Part shown: positions 1 through 14,079 of the stretch, in pieces
Layout of the letters: each line of letters starts with the position of its first letter
Position numbering within the stretch: the stretch's first letter is position 1
DNA from: Quillaja saponaria
Taxonomy: Eukaryota; Streptophyta; Magnoliopsida; Fabales; Quillajaceae
Assembly: GCA_029379385.1 (NCBI GenBank)
Contig: CM055611.1
Coordinates: 4,030,001 to 4,094,000 of the forward strand
Direction of reading: 5' to 3'
DNA length: 64,000 nt
Made by a program: the position numbers and the translations under genes
Notes under the pieces: model-generated
Database searches by the model: none
Told to the model about the DNA's origin: nothing
The model's input: only the letters and a program-made list of their open reading frames with translations

Positions 1-1075
1 CAGATGCCAAGAGTGAAACGTAGTCGAAGAGAGACATCTTGGGATAGTCTAGTTTGGCGAGGAGTCCAGCTAGTTGTTGTTGCGATGAGACAAACTGAGT
101 TATTAGATAACAAAGAGCCACTTTCTCAACTACAAAATGAAAATCAACCTCGATATGTTTTGTCCGACAAGATTAACAGTCATGTAGAGAGCTGCAAGAT
201 TGTCACAAAAGAGAGTAGCAGGTCTACACTGAGGAATTACAACATCACGAAGAATAAAAAACAACCAGGTGAGCTCATCACAAGAAATACAATTGACACC
301 AAGATATGTGCAAAAACCAGTAGTAGATCGCCGAGTGGAGGAACAACTAGCACACTCCCGCATCTGAAAATGCATAGAGATCAAGAGTACTGGAAGAATG
401 AATAGTTCATTTTATGCAATGATGAATGAAGGATATGTTTTACCAAATAAAAATCAGCAATGGATGGTTAATACATATGTTGGCATACAGTCTTAACGGG
501 AAACGAGAAGTTTGGCAGAGCATAGTGAGATAGTGAAGGCCACCCACAATGCTACGATAGAGAGTCTCATTACAAAACTAAGATGTGCCATATTTTAGGG
601 TGGTAGGCTTTGTAGCTATTGGAATACAAATTGGCTTACAATTAATCATCATAGCTCGTTGAAGTTGATCAATAAGATACCTTGATTGAGTGAGAAAGAG
701 ACCCCCTCAAGTATGTTGATCAACTTCAATATCAATACCAAGGAAAATGGAAGATGGCCATCATTATCGCCAGTTAAGATGATATCATCAACATATAACC
801 AGAGTAGAATAGTGTGACCATATTGACGATATACAAATAATGATGAATCTGCAGGGCTACTAAAAAATTCATAGGACAATAAGAAAGTGCTGAATCCATC
901 AAATCATGTTTGAGGTGCCTGCTTGAGACCATATAATGCATTCTTAAGACGGCAAACATGATGTGGATGATTAGTGTCAACGAATCCAGGTGGTTGTTCT
1001 ATATAGACATCTTCATGGTTTTGTAAGAAGGCATTTTTGACATTCAGTTGTCTAAGGTTTTAGAGTAGTCAATGT
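1..1075 (-). mobile_element. Ty1/copia retrotransposon remnant (RT and RNase H)
   Basis: On the minus strand, about 1075-650 translates to copia reverse transcriptase: an 'ALYGLKQAP'-like stretch, then a finger region, then LLWLYVDDIILTG, which carries the YVDD catalytic motif. About 384-130 matches the copia RNase H region (RRSTTGFCTYLG, then LFCDNLAALY). Stops and frame changes separate the pieces, and integrase, gag and LTRs are not visible in the window. The element is a dead fragment that may continue past the left edge. Confidence 0.9.
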
Positions 1076-1204
1076 TGGACTTTTAACCCAACTATTATTT
1101 TTGTGTTTACTAATTAGTATATTTTTGTGTTCAGAAAATCTTATACAGTTAGGAAGCTTTAAAGAGCTACATAAGCTAAGGAATTATATCTATATATATA
1201 TATA

Positions 1205-1412
1205 TATGGTCTAATGGTTAAAAAGGTGTATTCACTTCACTGATCTTCTTAGGTTCAATGCTTTTGGGGAAGGCTATATTCATAATCCCGAAATAGATGG
1301 CTTGTCTTTGATAATAGAACCGGAAAGATAATTAATTGAGGTGTACGTAAGCTGATCCGAACAGATTGACCACTAAATAAAAATAAATAAATAAATAAAT
1401 AAATACTCATAT
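1205..1412 (+). mobile_element. tRNA-derived SINE
   Basis: A box-A-like motif (TGGTCTAATGGTTAAAAAGG) is followed about 35 bp later by a box-B-like motif (AGGTTCAATGC). An unrelated body comes next, and the element ends in an AAAT-rich tail at 1374-1405. This is the usual layout of a plant SINE with a Pol III promoter. A (TA)n tract abuts the 5' end, so the exact start and the target duplication cannot be fixed. Confidence 0.6.
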
Positions 1413-4400
1413 ATATCAAAGACTGCCAGCTTCCATGTCTTCATTTAGCTCTCCCATGCCACAATTCCTACACCATAGGACTCCATTGTTTTCTTTTATG
1501 TCTTGTCTATATGAGCTGCCATACAAGCTTTGGTGCCTCCCTCTAAGAATAAAATTAGTGGTAAATAACCACTCTAATAAGCTAATTAATTGTTTATTTG
1601 ACACAACTAAATATATATATGTTAAGTCTCCAACGAAATAAAAAATAAATAAATTACTGAGTTTAACTTTTGAAGTAATTAAATTTCATTATATGTACAT
1701 ATATATTTATCAAAATTATCCCAGTTATAACTTTATTTTATATCTTTCACCTTTTACCTCTTGTTTCTTCTTTTACCTGTTATTTTTTAATAACTGAAAT
1801 CTTTCATATTTTTTTAGTTTTAATTTTTAATTTTTTTTTAATAATTATAGTTCAATAGTAAGGAAAAGAAAATTTGATGAAAATATTATCATTAAAATGC
1901 AAATTGAAAAATAACTTATATAATTTCTATAAATAAGGAAAATAATATTAGTCAATGTATTGATAATTTAAATATTATTACAAGAAAATAAAGATTATAA
2001 AGGATTCAAATATTGTCTATCATGTATGCTAAAATTGAATCGATATAAAGAGTTTAATTTCATAGAAAAAGATGTAGAAAGTTGAAAATATTAAAAAAAA
2101 ATTATAATAAAGGTAATTTGAACTTATTGACTTAATTTTTAGATTTAATCATTAATTTGGATGCTTGGGATTATTTGTTAGTTATTACTCAAATAAGGAG
2201 GTTATGTATCTAATTCAATAATTTATGGAGTTATTATAAAATGAGTGATAGTTTATGGGATAAGAAGCAATTGACCCTTTTATTTAAGTTGACAATATAA
2301 CAATTATTTTTTTATTAATTTATACATACATATTTTTCTTTTAAAATTTTTATGAGAAGTTTGGGGAATTTCAATCCATACATACATATTCATAATAAAG
2401 GGTAGCACACAAGGGTTGACGTTGGAAATAATACAATTTTTTTCACTAATAAGAAAAAAATCACTCATCATTTAGAAAGACGAAAATATATAAAGAATTT
2501 GTGTTGGATCTCTTGCTTTTGTTCATATAAAATTATCTCCAATAGACAAGTATATAGGAATCATCGATGTGGTAGTTGCCTTATTGAACATATCGAAAGA
2601 CAGCAGATTGAGTAAATGCACCTACTTAATTGCTTGGTCATCTCATTTGCATGTCACTTTTCTAATTTATAGCTGTATCCAAACTCAACTAACTTACCGA
2701 TGTTATCCATCCCATCTAAAATCGACATTATGATTGAATTAAAATTTTAAGTTGGGTGATATTTTATATATTATTCAGGTCAGGTCACTTGTCTAAGCCA
2801 AAAGAAAGAAAAAAAGACAAACAAACAAAAACACTCTAGGCATCTATATTTATTTATTAATATTTTAAAATAATTGTTTATATGTTAAAAATAGTATCAA
2901 ATTCATTCTAGAGTCTTTAAACGTGAGGCCCAAAAGATTAGTCTCATAACGATATCTGTGAGAAAACCTGAGAAATCAAAGAAAATAAGTATATGACTAA
3001 ATTCAATATATATTCGTGTTGATTTTTAACATTCCATATATAATTTAAATGTGCTCATGTTAAATATATGTTATTGTAAATTATATTCATCTTATTTCAA
3101 CTTAACTCAATATATGTTTATGTTAATTTTTAATATTTCATATTTAGTTTGAATTTGTATTTAAGTTAAATATATATTATTGTAAATTATATTTATTTTA
3201 TTTTAATAATTTTATTGAATTTGTAATGTTAAAAAATTTCAATTTATGTTTATTTCTAGTTTAAAAATTATATAAAATAGATTTTTTTTTTAATTTGGAC
3301 CTTATTACTTGTTAAAGATAGGTAACATATTATTTTATAATAAAATTTAACAAATGAAAAGTCTAACCCACCCGACTACCCTATTTCTAAACTTGGGTGG
3401 GATTTTGTCAATCCGGCTTGGATAAGTTGAGCGAAATTTATGTCAAATCCAACCCACCCTCCCAATTACACACTCATACTTCCCTATTTTTAAGTTTTTT
3501 GTATAAATTACAATTTTTTTATTAAAAAGAAAAAAAAAAACGCATTTGATACGGGGGTTTAGCAGACCCTACCAGTTTTATTAATATGTAAAATAAAATA
3601 CATAGCAAGGGGAGACATAAACCCGAAACCCTTAGAAAACCTAAGAAAAGCAACAAATATGGGGAATTAGACTCTTTCTTTTACAAGATATGTCTTACAA
3701 AAATAACCTGAGGAGGCCTATATATATATGATCGAAACATATACCTAACTAGCCCTGAAGTTGCATAGTCCAAGTTGTTTGAGGCAAACTCAACATGGAA
3801 AATACGATGTCCATCAGTATCGTGGGCATAAGGACCAAACTAACTTCTCCCCATAAGGAGTGTATTTAATTGTCTCGAATTAAACCAAGAATTGGGGAGC
3901 ATCAACTGAAATACCATATCCACTAACGGTTGGTTGTCACATTCTACTCATAGGGGATTGTAAGGAGGATACTGGTGTAAACATTGATTTTGAGCCTGTA
4001 AATAATGACAAGAATGCGTAAAAAATAATATTTATTTAAGGATTTCGTTGTACTCTTCAATTGTTGAGGAAGCTTGAATTGTTAAAATCTAAATTTGTTT
4101 TCAAGGTCTTGGGACTTGATTTATTATGTGGCAAGTTCCTATTGGCTAAAATTTTGTTGTTGATGTAAATGAAAACTAGCATATTACTTGTGTAAGCGCA
4201 CATGTATATCTAAAAGTAATTTTATAAAAATTTATATTACAAATAAATATTTGCATATAAAAAAAATGAAGAATTTGAAAGAAAAAAAAAAATGAAACCA
4301 AATAATGTATGGCTTATAACCTCACAATGGGTTTTACATATATTCATCATTTATAAAGTATTTTGGTAGTGATCATAAATCTTCTTCACTCTAGAAGATT

Positions 4401-6526
4401 TACAAAACAATCCACGTATCAAAATCTAAATAAAAGCCCATAGAAATTTTTTTATTATATTTTAGATATTATTAGATCATAGATATATTTTAAAAAGAAA
4501 TATATGTATACCACCACTTACGTATGTTATGGCTTACAATATTGTGCAATTTTGCACTATCAAAGGCGGAGAACATGATAAGAAAGGAAAAAAACACTTG
4601 CTACATATATTAAGAAGATTGATATCACAAAATTAGAAAAATCATTTTTGGATAGTTATTGCACATGACATAAGATGTTGGGTTTAATATGTCTCATTTA
4701 AATAGAAGAAAATCTATGTAGATTAAAAATGAAGAGGCAAGATCATAATTTATGGTAGGAATATTATGAGAATGTGAAAAAAAAAATTGTGTAAAATAAT
4801 TAAAATAGAAATATAAAGGGTCATAAATTGATGTTGAGAAATATTTTAAGTGGCTTTAATATGTATTAATTTTAAAAATCTAAATAAAGAGGTATATAGA
4901 AATTTTGATTTTTTTTTTCCTACTTGGAGAAGAAAAAGCTTGTTTTAAATTATGTGACTTCCTTAATAGAGAAACATATATTGATACGAAATGAGAACAT
5001 GCACGAGATAATAAAAAATTTAAAGTATGAATATTATGAGAAAGTAAAGTAAAAAAATTGTGTGAAATAATATTTAAATTTAATATTAAAGAATGAAGAG
5101 TTCAATGAAGAATGAATTAATAATTAATATGTTTTCTAAATGTTTTAATTAGCACTAAAAACTGAATAATATTATATAATAATGAGGTATATAAAAGATT
5201 TTTTTTTAAAATGCAGAAAATAAAATATATATGGCTGTCTATAAATATTAAATGTATCAATTATTATGATAATAAATATTTAAAATATGTCATGTGACAC
5301 TTATAATTAGGACTTGGCAAACTAATAACACATAATGGAATTTTAGAGGTCCACCATGTAAAAAACAGACTTCAACTGCACTATGTGGTATTTTTGAAAG
5401 TGGTACGTGATGAAAGTGGAAGAGAAGTACTCTAATCACACGTTGCAGCATGATTTCATTGAACACCATTATATGCTTGGTAAGTGACACATGACACTTT
5501 ATGACTAGATCAAAATTTTGCCTTCTATTGTTGGCTTAGTGGCTTGCAAGTTTAAGGCTTTCAAGGAATGCCCTTGCTTAAGCAATCATGTTAGAACATA
5601 AACCAAAATTATAAGCAAAGGCCAGCACCCATTGGCTAGACGATGATCTTAGAATACCCTCATCAATGCCATTGCCGGACCTAGATGATCCATCAATTTT
5701 GAGTTTCCAAAAGTCTATATCCGGAGGATGGCATTTAACTCACCTTGTCGACACAGAGGAACATTGACAATAAGGAACCTATCCAAGCTTTTACACCAAG
5801 CACAATAGTACTCCAAGACATGTCTCAATTATCAAACCTACAAATGCTCCTAGCTTTCAACACCTCCCATAAAATAGAAAATAGAAGCGAACCGTATAAA
5901 GCCAATCTCAGATCGAAGATTGCAATTAGAAAGCCAGTTGTCAAACAAACCTCTTAATTGGGATGCAATTGAAATATCAAGAAAACTGCCTAACCAAACA
6001 TTTTACGTTTTTTTTTTTTTTTTTTGTGCTTAAATATGTTTTATTATACATTTATATATCAATAATATTAAATAAGTTAGACTCACGAGCTTACGAAACC
6101 TTGATTTAAAAATATTGAACTCGATTTATTTTAGTTAAAAACTTGAAAATAAAACTCAAGATCTGCTCTTTAAGAAAAAAAACTAATCAAACTCGAATTT
6201 GAACCCTTAACAAAATAACTCATGAACTAGTTCGCTCATTACAATCCCGACCAGTATACAACAAATATTGTATTAATGTAACAATGAGGTTTGGAGACCT
6301 TCTCAACTTTGCAATCCAATATCTTTATTTCACCATGACATGTAGATTGCTCTAGTCAAATATTTTACATACACTCTTATTTTGTTACTCGATTTTATTT
6401 ATATTGCTTGTAAATATATACAATCTTCTGTTTTATTGGCATGTTGATAAAGGAGTATACTCTAAGGAATTTTTTATAATCCTCTTCTAAATTGAAAAGA
6501 CATATAAACATGTGCATGCTATGATG

Positions 6527-6564
<38 letters not shown>

Positions 6565-7461
6565 AGTTTTAGTTTTAAGTTATTTTGATTTTTAATATTA
6601 ATTTCATCTTTTGAGATTTGTTTACTAAAGTTTATATGGTTTTTAATACTTTTGTTACATGACGGTATTTTATTTGTTTATTATGCCAAGTCAGTTGTCC
6701 ACATTAAAAATCATTAATTGCCATCAAGCTAATTTGATAAATAGTAACGATAGATTAAAATGACCTGCTTTTGAAACTAGATATAGTTGACTATAATTTT
6801 TTAAAATGTAAAATAAATTTAAATGAAAACTGTAAGAACAAAATTGTATATTAGACTCTTTCTCTAGCCTTATTTCACATGTTCTCCCCGAGTGCCAATT
6901 TTTATTAGATCTGAGTCTTCCTCTCGGTTAAACAACTGTCACGAAAATATTACTTTCCGAAGCACAAAATTTAAAAAAAAAAAAAATGGTAGTGGCACTT
7001 GTCAAAGCGGAAGGATAAATGAATGACTCAAAAAATTTATGTGCCGCAATCTTGAAATGAACTTGAATGTCGTTTTAAAGAAACTTGAAACATAAATAAA
7101 TAACTAATGTACGAAAATCTGAGTTATTTATTATTCATCTTTCATGTTAAAATCCTTATCAAATAAAAAAAAAAAAGAGTTTACCATCAAGAACTTAGCA
7201 CACAATTGATATCTGTCTCTGTCTCTAATATCTAATTCGAGCATTCCCAATATATCAAAAAAAAAAATATTTAATCAAAACCTAATTTATAACAAGGCCA
7301 ATTAAATATATGAATTTGTATATTTACTATATTAAGTTCATATTTCATTTTCTAATTTATTGACAAGTAACGAATCATTAAGTTTAGAAAAAAATTATAT
7401 TTTCCTAACTTGATATTTATTAAAATTAGTAGTTTATTTTTTCTACAAATAACAAAACTGA
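1413..7461. other. AT-rich intergenic stretch without a recognisable gene
   Basis: Only short open frames with no family resemblance occur here. Two less AT-rich islands, about 3545-4010 and 5500-5990, look like old transposon sequence but could not be assigned. A dinucleotide (TA)n run lies at 6530-6559. Nothing else is supported. Confidence 0.6.
6530..6559. repeat. (TA)n microsatellite
   Basis: About 15 uninterrupted TA repeats in intergenic DNA. Confidence 0.9.
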
Positions 7462-7585
7462 CTGTGTGACTAATTTTGTTTCGGGCTTCATGACCCACCT
7501 TCCCTATAAGTGTATCTCGCATGCTTGAACCTTGACATTGCAGAGGCTCTTAACTGCTGAGTGTAAGAGGGCCTACCACTTAAAT
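7462..7585 (-). mobile_element. SINE remnant, same family as the 48.8-kb SINE
   Basis: Read on the minus strand it carries AGCAGTTAAGAGCCTC (box-A side), GTCAAGGTTCAAGCATGC (box B), then GGGAAGGTGGGTCATGAAGC and CCGAAACAAAATTAGT. The same order of motifs is seen in the SINE at 48818-49000. No clear target duplication was found. Confidence 0.6.
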
Positions 7586-8262
7586 CATTCGTATCATAAA
7601 TAAAAAAATTGAAATTATATTTTATTTAATATTCAAACTTTGTTTTAATTTAAAATAATTTTTATTTAAAAATATATATATATGTTAAAACTAAAATAAC
7701 CTATTGATAGAGAAAAAGTGAAAAACTTAAATAATAGAGAATGATATATTAATAAAAATAAGTATTTAATATTCATTTAAATAGAGAAAAACTAAAATCA
7801 AAATTTTTTTAAATTATTTTTTACGCCTGTTAATTTTTTTAATGAAGAGATCAGTAGTATGAACATAAATACCAAAACTGAGACTATTCCCTCGCCCCAT
7901 GATATGGATTTGATCCTCGACCTCTCCTCAAACTAGAAAAAAAAAACTTTGCATTGAAGAAAAAGTAATACACTTACAAAAGAGAGGGTAATTTTCTCTT
8001 AATTTTATTTTAATTCTTGTTCTTTCTTCTTTTTTGTTACAATTTTGTATTCTAATTCACTTGATTAAATACTAAATAGTCAGTCGACATGTTAAAAAAA
8101 AAGTTCCTAATAAAAATTCCGCCAGAACAGGACACACAAAAGGCGTGTCAACCACCTCTAGACTCCAACTGACCCCATTTCTCTCTTACACACCATTCTT
8201 CTTCACTAACCCCCTTCCTCTCTTTGCAATTGTGGTGTTTCTCTTTCCTTCTTCAACCTCCG
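7586..8262. other. Upstream region and leader of the F-box gene
   Basis: AT-rich DNA gives way at about 8100 to a pyrimidine-rich leader (CCATTTCTCTCTTACACACC and similar) before the ATG at 8263. No clear TATA box could be singled out. Confidence 0.4.
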
Positions 8263-9408
8263 ATGACTGAAATTGGCAACTTGAGCTCCGACCTAGTTGA
8301 GCTAATCCTTTCCTTTCTCCCCATCCATACTCTCATGCGCTCTTCCACGGTTTGCAAGCTCTGGTATTCCATAATCTCTTCTCCGACCTTTTCACCCATT
8401 GCCCACAACAACAAACCTTGGTTTTTCCTCTATGGCCTCCATAATACCAATTCCAAGAACAACCAGTCTTTTGCCTTCGATCCCATCTCCAACCTTTGGT
8501 TTTGCCTCCCTACCTTCCCAAGTGAACAACAGCAACAACCCAATACCTCTTTTATCGGCACTAATGGCTTTTTCTTCACCACTGCCCCTAAATTTAGCTA
8601 TACCCGTATCCTCCATCGTTCTTGGAATCTCACTTCACCCCTCCGTTTTTCCAGAATTAACCCACTTTTGGGTGTTTTCGATAATGAGTCTGGTCTGCCT
8701 AGATTCATAGTAGTCGGTGGTGTTAGGTTCATCGGGAATTTGGTTGATATTGAGGATCGATTGGCTGTGGAAATATACGATCCCAGTCTGGGTTCTTGGG
8801 AGCTTTGTCCTCCTCTCCCAGCTGATTTTAGGTCAGGCAATTCGTCATTCTCGTTATCTTCGGCTTTGTTTGGAGGGAGGTTCTACGTATTTGGGATATA
8901 TTCTTGCTTCGTTTCGTCGTTTGATATGCATGAACATGTCTGGAGTGAGGTCCAGACGCTTAGGCCTCCTGGGGTCATTTTCTCTTTTTTGATTGCATGT
9001 CGAGAACGGCTTGTTTTGGCCGGAATTTGTAATGGACCCCTTGGGCCGTCGTTTAATTTGTGGAAGATTGATGAGAAAACGATGGAGTTTAGCGAGATTG
9101 CAATTATGCCCCGAGATTTGCTTTATAGCTTGTTTGATAGTGAGGAAGATGATAAATTTGCAAGCCTAAAATGCGTGGGACTTGGTGATCTTGTATATGT
9201 TTTCAATGAAGAGTATCACAAGATATATCCAGCTTGTTTTTGTGAGATTGATAGTGAGTCTGGTAAGTGCAATTGGAGGAGAGTACCACAATTGCCATTA
9301 CCAGTTAACAAGTTTCACAAGGTCATTAGCTTTTGTTCGACGATTTCGATGCATAATATTCTTCAGGGTGGAGAGGAACATATTGGTCCCCCCGCAGGCT
9401 ATGTCTGA
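8263..9408 (+). CDS. F-box/kelch-repeat-like protein
   Basis: This 381-residue intronless reading frame probably encodes a substrate adaptor of an SCF (SKP1-CUL1-F-box) ubiquitin ligase. The N-terminus holds an F-box at about residues 5-45 (LSSDLVELILSFLPIHTLMR, then CKLWYSII). The remaining ~330 residues have spaced beta-strand and Gly patterns of a kelch-like propeller, such as LFGGRFYVFG, LVLAGICNG, LGDLVYVFNEEY and the C-terminal NKFHKVISF. I chose the ATG at 8263 because the reading frame upstream of it has only a TTG start and the F-box begins five residues in. The sequence is intact with no stops, and its GC content is well above the flanks. It resembles the single-exon F-box/kelch proteins of the Arabidopsis At3g24760 kind; the substrate is unknown. 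It stands alone, with about 4.7 kb of non-coding DNA downstream. Confidence 0.88.
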   Translation: MTEIGNLSSDLVELILSFLPIHTLMRSSTVCKLWYSIISSPTFSPIAHNNKPWFFLYGLHNTNSKNNQSFAFDPISNLWFCLPTFPSEQQQQPNTSFIGTNGFFFTTAPKFSYTRILHRSWNLTSPLRFSRINPLLGVFDNESGLPRFIVVGGVRFIGNLVDIEDRLAVEIYDPSLGSWELCPPLPADFRSGNSSFSLSSALFGGRFYVFGIYSCFVSSFDMHEHVWSEVQTLRPPGVIFSFLIACRERLVLAGICNGPLGPSFNLWKIDEKTMEFSEIAIMPRDLLYSLFDSEEDDKFASLKCVGLGDLVYVFNEEYHKIYPACFCEIDSESGKCNWRRVPQLPLPVNKFHKVISFCSTISMHNILQGGEEHIGPPAGYV

Positions 9409-12400
9409 CTGGTCAATCTGCCAACTTGGTATGCTTGGTTAATTTATATTTCCTTCTTTTTATAGTTAATATGATTTCTGTTAAATTCATCTCAATTAAA
9501 ACATATTTGATAGTGCAAGTGTAATGATTAAATAGTTTTGTCTTAATAGAGCATTCACCTTTTTAGAGCTTGTGTCATGATATGTTAAAACTTGAATGAT
9601 AAATTTTTTTAAGTGATAATTAATATTTTATCCTTGCAATCATATAGCCTAAATGAATGATCTAATCTGATACAGGAGAAATACATACAATCTCTATTAG
9701 ACTACATAATTCTTAATAAACTCCTTTATTTATTACTGGTATCTAAAAGCCTACTTCTTGTCGGATTTGTCAAAATACATGTTTAACCTCATGAAGAAAC
9801 CTGTGAACTGAATCCATAAACTCATATTCATAATTGCCTATTTACAAATTGCAAGTGATATTTGGAAATAGAAGTAACAAATTATGACTCTTTGGCATGG
9901 GGACAAAATGGAGTTGCATTCTTCCATATATGGCACCGGAAAAACACCAGAATTCTGAAAAAAAAAAAATTATACAGTTTTGAGCTCTTCAAACTTTTAT
10001 CACAATACATGGATCTGGCTAGAGAATTTCTTTGTAAGCAAAAAGTCAATAAATCAATGTCAGAGGGGGGAAAACCCAAGTACACAAGAGATATGCAGGG
10101 CTCACATGCTAAGAGTTTAAAGAAAACAAAAACAACATAAGCCATCAAGCATCTAATAGATCCAATAAAGAACCCAAAAAGTGGAAGGAATATAGTGAAA
10201 AGATCTTTTTGGCTCCTCCCGTTATAGATCTTGATTTTTTACTTTTACATTACTGTCGTTAGATTTCTTTCCAAAGCTTTCTTATGCTTTACATGAAGTA
10301 AACAAGTTTAAAGAAAATGTTGCTTTCATGTTTTATTAATTTGTTTTCTTAGCATGTGTTGTGTGTACATGTGCTGATGTGAATGCAAGCACATACGCGA
10401 GGGATTAAACTAATAATAGCCTATGTCATAAGGTGTGGATAAAAAGAACTGCTACACCTAATTTATTTCTCTTGTGCCACGTAACTCTGTAATTATCATG
10501 CTAATGTTGACTCTGCACACCACCAAGAAAATGACATCTAATACATATAGAGTTACACTGTTAATGTTCCTGTATACAGCAACATGCAAATGTTTCTTTC
10601 TTCTTATAGTTTTCTCTGTGTTTGTATGTTGTGCCTGCACATGCACCCACACACATGAGTACTGAAATTCATAGTAGCCTCTACTGTCAGATGTCAATTG
10701 AGAAAGTGCTGCGCCTAATTTATTTTTATTGTGCTACTTAACTGTGTATCATCTTGTCTGCGTTTACTTTTGTATGCCACTAAGAAAGAAACAGGTATTT
10801 CACGTCATCTTGCATGTCAACGCCACTTATACTTGCTTTTAATCAAATTGAGGGCACATTAGTTGCAGCCCATACCATTGTGGTTATTTGCAAATTGATG
10901 AGATTGATTATAAATTACATTGGACAAGATTTCACACAAGAAATGTAATGTGCATTACTCTGTTTCTCAAAAGGAGTTCCCTTCGTGTAGAGTACATTGT
11001 GGTTGTTACCACTCACGAGTCACGACAGTGTTTTTAGGAGGAGAGAATGTACGGCTAACTTTGGGGAGGGAAGAGTAAGGGACATTTCTTTTGAGGCAAA
11101 GGTACTCTGATTTAGTACTAATTCCTTGTTTCTTTTTTTTTTCTTTTTTTGTTTGGTCCATATGTTCATTCTTCTTCCTGTGCAAAGTCTGTTATTCCTT
11201 CAGAATACGGGAATACCTTTTTGACAAAGATCGATGATTGTAGTTGGAAAGTTGTTTTCTTTTGTTGCAGTGTTTTTTAGGATAGTTAACGTGAAACACT
11301 GGTTTGGATGTCTGTTAGTCTATCACTACTTTGGGGATAGAAGTTTCTTTTGTATAATTACTAAACTTGTTGATAAACAGAAAATTTAATGTAAACAAAC
11401 ATCCATCTGTACTCTTCTTCTATTATTCATTAATAGGCAGGTTATCATGCGAGGTTAATGGTTGATTGACCTTCTTCAAGACAAGTTGAGCCAAGACCCG
11501 AGTTTTCATATCATCATCTTAAGTGAGAGACCTGCACAGGTCAATTGGATCCCAAGTTAGATGAAAACAACTGTTAGTCAGCAGTTTGAGCAACGCAGGT
11601 TTTTTAAACTGCAAGTTGTATGTCATTGGCTGTTACAATTTTTCTGCCCTCTAATTTTTGCAGAATATTTTCTATTGTCATACCCTGTAGCATTAATAAC
11701 ATACTTGAAGCAACAAAGAGAGGAATATCAAAGTAGATGCACTGCTGCCTTACTTGCATTTCTGCATAACATGGTCGCATACAGCAAGTTGTGGTTAAAT
11801 GGTGTCTATAGTTGTGTGTGTGGATTTTGCAGCCACCAACTCCGTGTTACTGCCTTCTTAGCTTTCAAGTGTCTGATTTTCAGTTGGTGAATTCTAGAGG
11901 AAACAAGTGATATCTTCATTTCAATGATATTTTTTTTTTCCTTAGTTGGTTTCCCTATTAACACTTGGCTATACACTGTTAATATTGCAGTAATTTGGGA
12001 GAGGCAATTGCAAGATTCAGACACATGCGGTTTCCAGATGCGTAAAAGGAGAAAAAGAAACAAAATACTTGTGTTACAAACTGTTCCAGGAGAGTCTATA
12101 GATAAATGCTGGATAAGGTGTTATAGCTCCTGCTTAATGCATAAGATCAGAAGCTCTTGTTCAGCAATGTACAAGACATTGCTTGAGAGTTGAGACTGGA
12201 TCAAATTTGGTAGTTGCTAGCTTGATAATTTATTTGCTTCTTCAGACTCTTCTGTGCATTCTTTCTTCATATTGGCATCTGTATGGCAGTTCTGATTGTA
12301 TTGCAAGTGAAAACCTGACTTACTTTCATGTTGTATTCTGTAATAGTTACTTCCTGTTATCTTTCACAAACACATTTGGTAAGTTAATCATGTGAATTAC

Positions 12401-12710
12401 AGTTTGTCAATTACCCGCGTAATTCTATCAGCTTTCATTCACTTTTTCTCTTATTATGTTTGCAATTCTTTTTCTTTTTTCTTTTTATATTATTTGGATA
12501 AAATAACCAGGATGATGGGAAACACTGGTCGCGTTTGGCACATCATATATAAGCATATCATGAGAGTATTAATTAAATTTTATATTATTTCACAATTCTA
12601 TGATAATATAAATTTATATTCTTAACTATTTTCATATAAGTTCTCTATACGCATGACAGTAAATAGATTATAATGTCCTATTAAGTGATTTAATGATACA
12701 TGACTGTCTC

Positions 12711-12753
<43 letters not shown>

Positions 12754-14039
12754 GAAGCTTTAGTTTTATTCTTCTATTAAAGATATTATATATATCTATA
12801 TCTATAATATATATAAAAGTGATTTAATGACAGAATTTTTTTTATTTCTTTAAATATTGTTATGAGTTCTTACTATTATATAATTACCTTAGTTATTATT
12901 TTATAATATTCAATATTATGCCTAAAATAGACTATTAATTTATTTATTTTTCCTAATTCTTTCACTTTTAATACTAATAGGATTATAACACTTATTTTTT
13001 AATAAATTATTTTTTTTAATTCTTCTCAATTTTATAAATCAAAATTGAAAAAAGAAACTATGAAGTAAAAGAAATATTAAGAATATAATTTTTATTTTAC
13101 TCTAATATTATTTTCTTATTTTTTTAATTACATTAACAAAAAGTTAAATTTAGTTATTATTTCATAATAATAGAATATTGTGCTTCAATTATATTACTAA
13201 TTTATTTATTTTCTAACTCTTTCTGTCTTAATACTAAAATAATTGTAAATCTTTTTTACTATTACTTTTTTTTCTAATTATTCTCAATGTCATTTATTAA
13301 AATTAAAAAGAAATTATGAATTAAATAGAATATGAAGAGTATAGTTTTTTTTAATTACTATATTATTTTCTTAATTATTTTTCTATGTTAAGAATTAAAA
13401 GAAAAAAATTATAAATTTAATTTTCGAATTAAAATTACCTATTTATTTAATTACATCAACGTAAAATAATATTTTTTATTAATTATAATTTTTAATATAA
13501 GATTTGATTCTGATTGAAATATTATGAGATAAACATAATTCACATGAAATAAGTATATCATGCTAATTTACGTAATTATCTCATAATAGTAAAATTTTCA
13601 CTATATATATATCGATGATAGAACTCGAACGTAAATTGACTTATTTTTAACTAATTGAGTTCAGACGTCACTTGACCTGAATAAGTATTGATTTGTTAAT
13701 GACTCGACCAGTTTAATAATTATCTGAATTTTGTATTAGTTGTTGAAAAGATTTCAACAAACTTAACAGTCACCTCGTTCCGGCCCAACCCAATTACTGT
13801 AAATCTGTAATATGGGAATTACGATCCATCCACGTAGACAAGCCAAATCTGCATCGTTGGTGTATACCACGCGCTATGGTGAAAGCTTCTTTACTGAAAT
13901 ATATTTCACAATTCACTGCACCCCAAAACACACCCAAAAAAAAAAAAAATCAATCGGACGCTGATTTTAAAATTGCTGGAATCAATTAGTGATTGTGAGA
14001 AAATCTTTTGGGTTTAGCCTTTCACTGTCTGCTAGGGTT
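9409..14039. other. Intergenic/possible long 3' transcribed region
   Basis: About 9409-12650 is less AT-rich than typical intergenic DNA here and has polypyrimidine-AG tracts, so it could include spliced 3' UTR or non-coding RNA, but no conserved reading frame is visible. A (TA)n run lies at 12715-12750. About 12750-13740 is very AT-rich with no features. About 13800-14040 is the promoter side of the Alba gene. Confidence 0.4.
12715..12750. repeat. (TA)n microsatellite
   Basis: Roughly 18 TA repeats in an AT-rich intergenic region. Confidence 0.9.
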
Positions 14040-14054
14040 TTAGGGTTAGGGTTT
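14032..14054 (+). promoter_or_regulatory. Telo-box in the Alba gene leader
   Basis: A cluster of TAGGGTTT units ends 26 bp before the ATG and includes the complete TTAGGGTTT (reverse AAACCCTAA) at 14046-14054. Telo-boxes in plant 5' leaders and proximal promoters are known to be common in translation-related and cell-cycle-linked genes. Function at this gene is inferred from sequence only. Confidence 0.6.
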
Positions 14055-14079
14055 CTTCCATTTCCCAAATCCAAAAGCC

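Noticed and set aside
8399..8992. Alternative open frames inside the F-box gene
   Set aside because: Shadows of the 381-residue frame that contains the F-box and kelch-like repeats.
14032..14054. Interstitial telomere
   Set aside because: Only two to three TTTAGGG-like units, placed in a gene leader; better explained as a telo-box.
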